From CAYLLT01 sp964548565 (lineage in GTDB: Bacteria; Planctomycetota; Phycisphaerae; UBA1845; PWPN01): DNA of 19,864 nt. The notes beneath the pieces were generated by a model. The model was not told where the DNA came from. It saw only the letters and a list, made by a program, of their open reading frames with translations, and ran no database searches. The stretch spans positions 1 through 19,864 of the forward strand of contig CAZJTF010000099.1 in the NCBI GenBank assembly GCA_964548565.1, written 5' to 3'. Made by a program: the position numbers and the translations under genes. This document shows positions 13,888 through 19,864 of the stretch, piece after piece (position 1 is the first letter of the stretch; each line of letters starts with the position of its first letter).

Positions 13888-15831
13888 ATGAGCATCGTTT
13901 CGCTCCAGGATGTGCACGTCGGCTTCGATACGCAGATCGTGCTGGACGGTCTGGATTGGCAGATCGAGCGCGGCGAGATGGTCGGGCTGGTCGGGCCGAA
14001 CGGGTCCGGCAAGACCACGATCTTCAAGCTCATCCTGGGCGAAGTGCAACCTGCCATGGGCACGGTGACGCGGGCGCGGGGGCTGGAGGTTGCGTACCTG
14101 CCGCAGGAGCCGACGCTCGACTCGAACCGCACGCTCTTCGACGAGGTCGCGAGCACGTTCGACAACCTCCGGCACCTCGAGGGCCGAGTCGCCCAGGTGG
14201 CGCAGGAGATCTCCGATCACCACGGGACGCAGCGCGAGGCAGAGCTCATGGAGGAGTACGACGAACTCCACCATCGCCTCGAGGCGGCCGGCGGCTATGG
14301 CTACGAGGTGCGCGTCCGTGAGGTGCTCGGCGGGCTGGGCTTTCGCGAGGCCGACCACGCGCTGCCGATCGCCGCGCTCTCGGGCGGGCAGAAGTGCCGC
14401 GCCGCGCTGGCCCGGCTGCTGCTGCAGGAGGCCGACCTGCTCCTGCTCGATGAACCGACGAACCACCTGGACATCGAGGCGACGCGCTTCCTCGAACGCT
14501 TTCTTGCGGGGTATCACGGGGCGGCCGTCATCGTCTCGCACGATCGCTACCTGCTCGACCGCGTGGTGGACAAGATCGCCGACCTCGACCAGCGCCGGAT
14601 CGCGGTGTACCCCTGCGCGTACTCCGATTTCGCGGAGGCCAAGCGCATCCGGCAGATGACGGCCGAGCGGGCGTTCGAGAAGCAGCAGGAGTGGCTCAAG
14701 CACCAGCGTGAGTACGCCGAACGCGTCAAGGCCGACAAGTCCCGCGCCGCGCAGGCCCGCGGACGCCTCACGCGGCTCGCACGCATGGAGCGGGAGGGGC
14801 AGGTCCTCGAACGACCGACAGCCGCGCGGCGGCGCATGGCGCTGCGTTTCACCCAGACGGATCGCGCCGGCGACATGGTGCTGCGATGCGAGGGCGTGCG
14901 GAAGGCGTACGGCGAGACCGTGCTGTTCGACAACTTCAACATCGAAATCTTCCGCGGGGAGAAGATCGGCATCATCGGGCCGAACGGCGTTGGCAAGACG
15001 ACGCTGCTCAAGATGGCGATGCGCCAGGTGGCGCCGGATGCGGGCGAGGTGCGGCTCTTCGAGAACCTGCAGGTGGGTTACTATGACCAGGAGCACTCCG
15101 GGCTCAACGAAGCGCACGAGGTGATCGACGAGATCCAGACCGACCGCAGCGGCCCCCAGGAGGCCGAGATCCGCTCGTTCCTGGCGAGGTTTCTCTTCCG
15201 CGGGGACGACGTCTACAAACGCGTCGGGGACCTGTCCGGCGGCGAGCAGAGCCGCGTGAGCCTGGCGAAACTGGTGTGGTCGAACCCGCAGGTACTGATC
15301 CTGGACGAGCCGACCAACCACCTGGACATCCCCGCGCGGGAGGTGCTCGAGGAGGCGCTGATCGACTACGAGGGGGCGATCCTCCTGGTCAGCCACGACC
15401 GGTACTTCCTGGACCGCGTCGTCAACAAGCTGCTGATCCTGCCGGAGCGTGGGAAGTATGAGCTCATGACCGGCAACTGGAGCACGTACGAGCAGCGCGA
15501 GATGCAGCGCGAGGCGGCCGCCCGCGCCCAGGCGGAGGCGGCCCGGCGGGAAGCTTCGCGGGCCCGGCAGCGCGGCAAGTCGCGCCGGCAGGGCGGGAGC
15601 GGGGTCGAGGGGGACGATTCCCACTACGCGCGCTGGTCGCTGGAGCGGATCGAGGAGACGATCATCGAGCGGGAGGGGCAGCTCGCGAACCTGGAGCTGC
15701 GGTTCGCCGACCCGGCGGTCTACCGAGATGCCGAGCGGGCACGGGGGCTGCAGGCCGAGGTGCAGAAGCTCCGGTCCGAACTGGCGGAACTCAACGCCGC
15801 ATGGGAAACGCGCGTGGACGAGGACGAGTAG
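13888..15831 (+). CDS. ABC-F family ATPase (ribosome-associated, Uup/EttA type)
   Basis: 647-residue soluble protein with two ABC domains and no membrane segments. Domain 1 has Walker A GPNGSGKTT at 36-44, signature LSGGQ at 164-168 and Walker B LLLLDEPTNHLD. Domain 2 has Walker A GPNGVGKTT at 364-372, signature LSGGE at 449-453 and LILDEPTNHLD. The two are joined by a charged helical linker (KQQEWLKHQREYAERVKADKSR and following), the P-site tRNA interaction motif of ABC-F proteins. The C-terminus is a basic segment followed by a coiled coil (ERIEETIIEREGQLANLELRF and on), as in Uup-like members. ABC-F proteins act at the ribosomal E site to relieve stalling or antibiotic block. Which subfamily this is cannot be settled by eye. 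It has no Shine-Dalgarno and lies directly behind the MNT/HEPN pair. Confidence 0.93.
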   Translation: MSIVSLQDVHVGFDTQIVLDGLDWQIERGEMVGLVGPNGSGKTTIFKLILGEVQPAMGTVTRARGLEVAYLPQEPTLDSNRTLFDEVASTFDNLRHLEGRVAQVAQEISDHHGTQREAELMEEYDELHHRLEAAGGYGYEVRVREVLGGLGFREADHALPIAALSGGQKCRAALARLLLQEADLLLLDEPTNHLDIEATRFLERFLAGYHGAAVIVSHDRYLLDRVVDKIADLDQRRIAVYPCAYSDFAEAKRIRQMTAERAFEKQQEWLKHQREYAERVKADKSRAAQARGRLTRLARMEREGQVLERPTAARRRMALRFTQTDRAGDMVLRCEGVRKAYGETVLFDNFNIEIFRGEKIGIIGPNGVGKTTLLKMAMRQVAPDAGEVRLFENLQVGYYDQEHSGLNEAHEVIDEIQTDRSGPQEAEIRSFLARFLFRGDDVYKRVGDLSGGEQSRVSLAKLVWSNPQVLILDEPTNHLDIPAREVLEEALIDYEGAILLVSHDRYFLDRVVNKLLILPERGKYELMTGNWSTYEQREMQREAAARAQAEAARREASRARQRGKSRRQGGSGVEGDDSHYARWSLERIEETIIEREGQLANLELRFADPAVYRDAERARGLQAEVQKLRSELAELNAAWETRVDEDE

Positions 15832-15924
15832 GGGGTTGGCCAGTCGTTCGTCGTTCGTAGCCAGTGGTGGGGTTTGGGGCCGTCCGTCTCGTTTCGACTG
15901 GATTGTCGCCTCCGCTCCAGGTGC

Positions 15925-15952
15925 TTGACGCCGGTGCGGCGCGGCGCAGAAT
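15925..15952 (+). promoter_or_regulatory. Promoter of the membrane glycosyltransferase gene, predicted leaderless
   Basis: TTGACG (15925-15930; 5 of 6 match) and CAGAAT (15947-15952; 4 of 6) are 16 bp apart. The ATG at 15960 is 7 nt after the -10 box. The sequence between is pyrimidine-rich with no Shine-Dalgarno, which fits a leaderless message. Confidence 0.5.
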
Positions 15953-15959
15953 CCCTCCC

Positions 15960-17582
15960 ATGAGCACCGAGCCCTCCCTCATCGATCGTACCGAGCGCCT
16001 GGCCCTGATCGGAGAAGCGCCCGTCGCGCGCCCGGCCGGTGCGGGCAGGCCCGGCCTCTTCCTGGTGTTGGCCTGGGTCGTCGCGATCGGGCTGATCGCG
16101 GCGGGGGCGCTGGCGGGCTACTGGGCGGCGTTCCGACAGGATCAATACCAGCTGATCCTGCTGGGTGACTGCCTGTACCGGGGCGGACGGCTGTACCTGG
16201 ACTGCTGGGAAAACAAGCCGCCGGGAATCGCCTGGCTGTGCACGCTCGGGATCGCGCTCGCGCGGGGCGATCAGATCGGGGCGTGGGTGATGCCGGCGCA
16301 GGCGGGGGTCCTGTGCCTGGGGATCATGTTCCTGGCGATGCGGCGGTACCTCGGGAATGCGACGGCGGGCGTGATGCTCGTCGTCGGCGCGGGCGTGTAT
16401 ACACTCCGGCCATTCGATGCGTGCTGCATTCACCCGGATTTCTACTCCTCCCTGTTCGAACTGGCGGCCTTCTCGCTCGGGCTGACGGCGGCCACGTCGC
16501 GATCGCGGCTGCCGGCGTTCTGGCTGGCGCTGTTGGCCGGCGTCGCATTGGCGGCGGCAGCAACCGTGAAGCAGACGGCGCTCTTCACGGCCGTTGTGCT
16601 GTCGGCAGGAGGTATTGCGCTCTGGTGGGCCGCTCCGCGGGAGCTGCGCGCTTCGCGGTGGGTGGGGGTCGGGGCCGCGCTGGGCCTGCTTGGCGGGGTG
16701 GCGCTGGTCGTGTGGGAACTGGAGCGCGAAGGCGTGCTCGCGTCAGCGGCGTGGGCGGTGTTCGGGTTCAACCGGCAGTACGCGGGAGGCGTGGCGGGGG
16801 CGCTGACGTACTCGGCGCTGAGCTGGGAGAACCTGCGGGCGCTGCAGCCGGTGCTCTGGCTGGCGGCCATCGGGCTGGTGGCTTCGTTCGTCTCCGCGCG
16901 GCACCGCCTGCTGATGGTGGTGCTGGCGGCCTGGTGGGTGGGGCACGCGCTGCTCGCGCGGACCGGCCCGAGCAGCTCGATGCGGTACTGGCAGGCGACG
17001 TTCCCGCCGATGCTGTGGATGGCGGCGTGGGGCGTCCGGGAACTCGGGCGGATCTGGCTGGACGTGGACCGGCGGCACCGGGCCGGCCTGCTCATGCTCG
17101 GGCTGACCGCGGTGGTGCTGGTGTCCGAGCCGTTTGTGGACGCCTGGAAGCTGGGGGTCGCGCAGTCGGTCGTGAACGCCGACGACCCCGACAGCGAGCG
17201 CGAGCGGCTTCGGGCAGCCGGCAGCCAGGCGGCGTCGCTGCTGCCGGAAGACGAGGCGATGTACGTCTGGTCGTACGACCCCGGGATGTACCTGTACGCA
17301 GATCGGCGGCCGGCCTCGCGGTTCACGTACCCGCGCGACCGCGAGCAGATGACCGAGATCCTCCGGGAGCTGCGTGCCGGAGCGGCGCGGCTGATCCTCG
17401 TACCGCGCGGGCCGGTGCCGGTTTTCGACGCATGCGCGGGCGGGGACTGGCGCGGCGAGCTCGAGCGAGTCTTGGCGGGCTGGTCGCCGGCGGGGGCGGT
17501 GGGGCGGTACGAGGCCTGGGTGCCCGCCGGCTCGCCCCGCACCCATCCGGCGAGCGAGCCCGCAACCAGCCCGCCCTCGTAG
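15960..17582 (+). CDS. GT-C fold membrane glycosyltransferase (GT39/ArnT-like)
   Basis: 540-residue polytopic inner-membrane protein. After a hydrophilic N-terminus of about 30 residues there is a first membrane helix (residues 32-55), then a periplasmic loop with Asp70 and the segment DCWENKPPG at 81-89. That loop corresponds to the acidic catalytic loop and the NKPPG signature of the PMT/ArnT-type GT-C family. Many hydrophobic segments follow up to about residue 400, and a soluble C-terminal domain of some 140 residues ends in a Pro/Ser-rich tail. Such enzymes transfer a sugar from a polyprenyl-phosphate carrier to lipids, proteins or glycans on the outer face of the membrane. Acceptor and donor cannot be told. 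The ATG is chosen from the promoter position and because the residues upstream look non-coding. The gene stands alone with its own promoter. Confidence 0.8.
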   Translation: MSTEPSLIDRTERLALIGEAPVARPAGAGRPGLFLVLAWVVAIGLIAAGALAGYWAAFRQDQYQLILLGDCLYRGGRLYLDCWENKPPGIAWLCTLGIALARGDQIGAWVMPAQAGVLCLGIMFLAMRRYLGNATAGVMLVVGAGVYTLRPFDACCIHPDFYSSLFELAAFSLGLTAATSRSRLPAFWLALLAGVALAAAATVKQTALFTAVVLSAGGIALWWAAPRELRASRWVGVGAALGLLGGVALVVWELEREGVLASAAWAVFGFNRQYAGGVAGALTYSALSWENLRALQPVLWLAAIGLVASFVSARHRLLMVVLAAWWVGHALLARTGPSSSMRYWQATFPPMLWMAAWGVRELGRIWLDVDRRHRAGLLMLGLTAVVLVSEPFVDAWKLGVAQSVVNADDPDSERERLRAAGSQAASLLPEDEAMYVWSYDPGMYLYADRRPASRFTYPRDREQMTEILRELRAGAARLILVPRGPVPVFDACAGGDWRGELERVLAGWSPAGAVGRYEAWVPAGSPRTHPASEPATSPPS

Positions 17583-17590
17583 CCCTGATC

Positions 17591-17609
17591 GCGGCCTGCA
17601 GCGGGCCGC
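17591..17609 (+). terminator. GC hairpin just after the glycosyltransferase stop, weak terminator candidate
   Basis: GCGGCC (17591-17596) and GGCCGC (17604-17609) form a perfect 6-bp stem with a 7-nt loop, 8 bp after the TAG. No T-run follows, so termination is uncertain. Confidence 0.35.
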
Positions 17610-17934
17610 GGTAGCCGCCCGCGCGACGTCCGGATTGCCGGTGCATCGGGCCGGCGAGTTCCCTGCAAAGGTGAGTTCTTTCGCAACGGGTACGCCACCT
17701 TCTGCCTCCTGACGACGCAGTCGGCATGAGGAAAGCAATGGCCCGCGAGTGAGCCGGCCGCGGTGGCGCGGCAACACGCCGATCACCGTGGACGATGTTG
17801 CGGCGTTCTCGTCCGCAGCCAGGAAATGCGCCGGCTGGCGACGGTTTCAGGCGGCCCACGGCGGGGTCTCGAAGATAGCTCGGATGAGGACAGCGCCGGC
17901 ACCGTCTCGGCGGCGTGGGGTGGGAGAGTGGCGG
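17610..17934. other. Intergenic stretch with no recognisable gene
   Basis: Between the glycosyltransferase hairpin and the mutarotase promoter I see no reading frame with family motifs, no tRNA-like fold and no repeat. Base composition is as GC-rich as the flanks. Reading frames that cross it continue out of frame into neighbours and look accidental. Confidence 0.5.
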
Positions 17935-17962
17935 TTGCGGGGGGCGGGGCGGGTGCTAGAAT
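17935..17962 (+). promoter_or_regulatory. Extended -10 promoter of the mutarotase-symporter operon
   Basis: TTGCGG (17935-17940) and TAGAAT (17957-17962; 5 of 6 match) are 16 bp apart, with TGC before the -10 box giving an extended -10. Transcription should start near 17969, leaving a GC-rich leader of about 138 nt before the Shine-Dalgarno start at 18107. No known riboswitch was recognised in the leader. Confidence 0.55.
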
Positions 17963-18106
17963 GCCGCCCTGATGAGTTCAGGGTACGCCGGCCCGCGCGG
18001 CCTGGCGATTCGGCGTGCGGCAGGGGCTGCACGGCGGCGCCGGGGCGACCGCTGCGGGATCCGTCGGCGGGACGCCGGTGCTGCACACCACGTCGAAGGA
18101 GCAGAT

Positions 18107-19288
18107 ATGAACACCACATCTCAGAACCTGTGTTTCGTGCTGGCCTTGCTACTGTGCACGGTCCTGTGCTCGTGCGCCACGACGTCGACCGGCGCCGGGC
18201 CGCTCGGCGGGGGCGGAGACAACAAGCCAAGCCTTGGCACGCAGCCGTTCGGGGAACTGCCGGACGGCGGGAAGCCCACGCTCTACACGATGACCAACGC
18301 CAAGGGCATGCACGTCGAACTCACGAATTACGGCGGGATCATCACGCGCGTGCTCGTACCGGACAGCAAGGGCAAGCTGGAGGATGTGGTCCTCGGATAC
18401 GACAAGCTGGAGGACTACGTGAAGGCCACGCCGTACTTCGGCGCGATCGTCGGGCGGTACGGCAACCGGATCGCACGAGGGAAGTTCACGCTGGACGGCA
18501 AGGAATACACGCTGGCGACGAACAACGGGCCAAACCACCTGCACGGCGGCAAGAAGGGCTTCGACAAGGTGCTCTGGGCCGCCGAGCCGGTGTGGCAGGG
18601 CGACGAAGTGGGCGTGAAGCTGACGTACGTCAGCCGGGACGGCGAGGAAGGGTACCCGGGCACGCTCAAGGCGACGGTGAGCTACTTCCTCACGCCCGAC
18701 AACGCCATCCGGATTGAGTACCTGGCCACGACTGACAAGCCGACGCCGGTTAACCTGACCAACCACAGCTACTGGAACCTGACGGGGAACGTGAAGCGCG
18801 ACATCCTCGACCACGTGCTGACGATCAACGCGGACCGTTTCACGCCGGTCGATCAGACGCTCATTCCGACGGGGGAGCTCGCGAGTGTGGAGGGGACGCC
18901 GCTGGACTTCCGAAAACCGACGGCGATCGGGGCCCGCATCAGCGCCGACGACCAGCAGATCAAGTTCGGCGGCGGATACGATCACAATTACGTGCTGAAC
19001 CGCCAGGGGCCGGGGCTGTCGCTGGCGGCCCGCGTCGAGGAGCCGGACAGCGGGCGTGTGATGGAAGTGCTGACGACGGAGCCGGGCGTGCAGTTCTACT
19101 CCGGCAATTTCCTCGACGGCAGCAACGTCGGAAAGGGCGGCGTCGCCTACAAGCATCGCTACGGCTTCTGTCTCGAGACGCAGCACTTCCCCGATTCGCC
19201 CAACCAGCCGAAGTTCCCCTCGACGATTCTGAAGCCGGGGGTTGACGAGTACAAGACGACGACGGTGTACCGGTTCTCGACGAAGTGA
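18107..19288 (+). CDS. galM: Galactose mutarotase (aldose 1-epimerase), predicted lipoprotein
   Basis: 393-residue aldose 1-epimerase that interconverts alpha and beta anomers of galactose or related sugars. Family motifs are present: NHLHGG with His146, NLTNHSYWNL with the catalytic acid His220, YDHNYVLN, PGVQFYSGNF, and CLETQHFPDSPNQP with the catalytic base Glu357. The N-terminus is a lipoprotein signal: a hydrophobic run LCFVLALLLCTVL, then CSC with Cys23 as the probable lipidated residue, followed by a Thr/Ser/Gly-rich linker. The enzyme is therefore expected outside the cytoplasm. I chose the ATG at 18107 because AAGGAG lies 5 nt upstream and the signal begins there. The frame stays open to an ATG at 17972, which would add 45 Arg-rich residues. 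The symporter gene follows 75 bp downstream, so the pair may capture sugar from the periplasm. Confidence 0.94.
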   Translation: MNTTSQNLCFVLALLLCTVLCSCATTSTGAGPLGGGGDNKPSLGTQPFGELPDGGKPTLYTMTNAKGMHVELTNYGGIITRVLVPDSKGKLEDVVLGYDKLEDYVKATPYFGAIVGRYGNRIARGKFTLDGKEYTLATNNGPNHLHGGKKGFDKVLWAAEPVWQGDEVGVKLTYVSRDGEEGYPGTLKATVSYFLTPDNAIRIEYLATTDKPTPVNLTNHSYWNLTGNVKRDILDHVLTINADRFTPVDQTLIPTGELASVEGTPLDFRKPTAIGARISADDQQIKFGGGYDHNYVLNRQGPGLSLAARVEEPDSGRVMEVLTTEPGVQFYSGNFLDGSNVGKGGVAYKHRYGFCLETQHFPDSPNQPKFPSTILKPGVDEYKTTTVYRFSTK

Positions 19289-19363
19289 CGGCCGTGAGCC
19301 GAGGCCGCGACAGCACGTTCGACGAACTGAGCACGCGCATCCGGTCATGCAGGGAATCCATCC

Positions 19364-19864
19364 ATGGGACTCGCCGATATCCTCGTCTTCGTGGTGTTTG
19401 TGGTCGCCGTCATCGCCATCGGTCTCTGGAAGAGCCGCGGCGAAGAGACGCACAGTGAGCACGGCGCGCAGGACTACTTCCTCGCCGGTCGCGGCCTGAC
19501 GTGGCCGCTGGTCGGCTTCTCGCTGATCGCCGCGAACATTTCAACGGAGCAGTTCGTCGGCATGAGCGGGCAGGCCGCCAACTGGCTCGGCATGGCGATC
19601 GCGAGCTACGAGTGGATGGCGGCCATCACGCTGGTGGTGGTGGCGTTCCTGTTCCTGCCGAAGTTCCTCAAGAGCGGGATCTACACGATCCCGGAGTTCC
19701 TCGAATACCGCTACAACACGTTCGCCCGGACGGTGATGGCGATCTCGACACTGGTGATCCTCGTCGGCGTGCCGACAGCGTCCGTGATCTACTCGGGCGC
19801 GAAGGTGATCACGGTGAATTTTCAGGGGCAGACGATCCTTGGGCAGGACCTCGGGAGCATTACG
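19364..19864 (+). CDS. Sodium/solute symporter (SSS family), 3' partial
   Basis: The first 167 residues of an SSS-family transporter; the gene runs past the window end. Helix 1 is at about 3-22 (ILVFVVFVVAVIAIGLW). A loop with DYFLAGRGLTWPLVGFSL follows, the typical start of the family, then AANISTEQFVGMSGQA at 57-71, the unwound first core helix that helps form the sodium and substrate sites. Further helices follow around 82-98 and 122-142, with the conserved YTIPEFLEYRY between them. AGGGA lies 8 nt before the ATG. Directly following a mutarotase, it most likely imports a hexose, as similar pairs do, but the substrate is inferred from context only. Confidence 0.9.
   Translation, partial: MGLADILVFVVFVVAVIAIGLWKSRGEETHSEHGAQDYFLAGRGLTWPLVGFSLIAANISTEQFVGMSGQAANWLGMAIASYEWMAAITLVVVAFLFLPKFLKSGIYTIPEFLEYRYNTFARTVMAISTLVILVGVPTASVIYSGAKVITVNFQGQTILGQDLGSIT

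Noticed and set aside
13312..15624. 770-codon open frame on the minus strand opposite the ABC-F gene
   Set aside because: Shadow of the ABC-F gene; its composition and lack of motifs show it is not coding.
1..19864. CRISPR array, insertion sequence, tRNA or rRNA gene
   Set aside because: I saw no regularly spaced identical repeats, no transposase or terminal inverted repeats, and no tRNA cloverleaf or rRNA core sequence on either strand.

Overview
This is a high-GC bacterial window that reads like Planctomycetota. The grounds are two Tat-exported carbohydrate proteins side by side, a secreted mutarotase lipoprotein beside a sodium/solute symporter, a PIN-PhoH protein, a bacterial aspartate/glutamate leucyltransferase, and genes that seem to lack leaders. 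The assignment is an inference from gene content; no rRNA or marker phylogeny was available, and Verrucomicrobiota or a related phylum is possible.

Layout. (1) 3-218: the 3' end of an unrecognised repeat-bearing gene, then a strong hairpin. (2) 402-2118, plus strand: a ROK-family sugar kinase followed by a leucyltransferase gene (bpt) broken by a frameshift and an in-frame stop. (3) 2130-7586, minus strand: valS, an ABC-2 ATPase and its permease, tightly packed. (4) 7720-9021, plus: PhoH2-like PIN-ATPase, divergent from valS. (5) 9022-10556: about 1.5 kb without a convincing protein gene. It holds what I consider the main discovery, a predicted independently transcribed structured RNA of about 1.08 kb. 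It has an extended -10 promoter, a perfect 12-bp pairing between its 5' and 3' ends, more than a dozen local hairpins, a motif repeated three times and a canonical rho-independent terminator. It did not match RNase P RNA, tmRNA or a group II intron when checked by eye. (6) 10557-13070: a two-gene Tat-exported sugar-processing operon (GH20-like TIM barrel, then a FucI/AraA-like isomerase-fold protein). (7) 13146-15831: an MNT/HEPN toxin-antitoxin-type pair followed 9 bp later by an ABC-F ATPase. (8) 15960-17582: a GT-C membrane glycosyltransferase. (9) 18107-19864: a secreted galactose mutarotase lipoprotein and the start of a sodium/sugar symporter that runs off the window.

How the parts relate. 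The ROK kinase, the exported hydrolase and isomerase-like proteins, the exported mutarotase and the symporter suggest a bacterium that breaks down carbohydrates outside the cytoplasm, equilibrates sugar anomers there, imports them with sodium and phosphorylates them. The window also shows two kinds of gene start. Genes with a good Shine-Dalgarno (ROK kinase, both Tat proteins, mutarotase, symporter) contrast with genes lacking one (phoH2, MNT, ABC-F, glycosyltransferase), whose ATG lies only 6-8 nt after a -10-like hexamer. This predicts leaderless transcripts for the second group.
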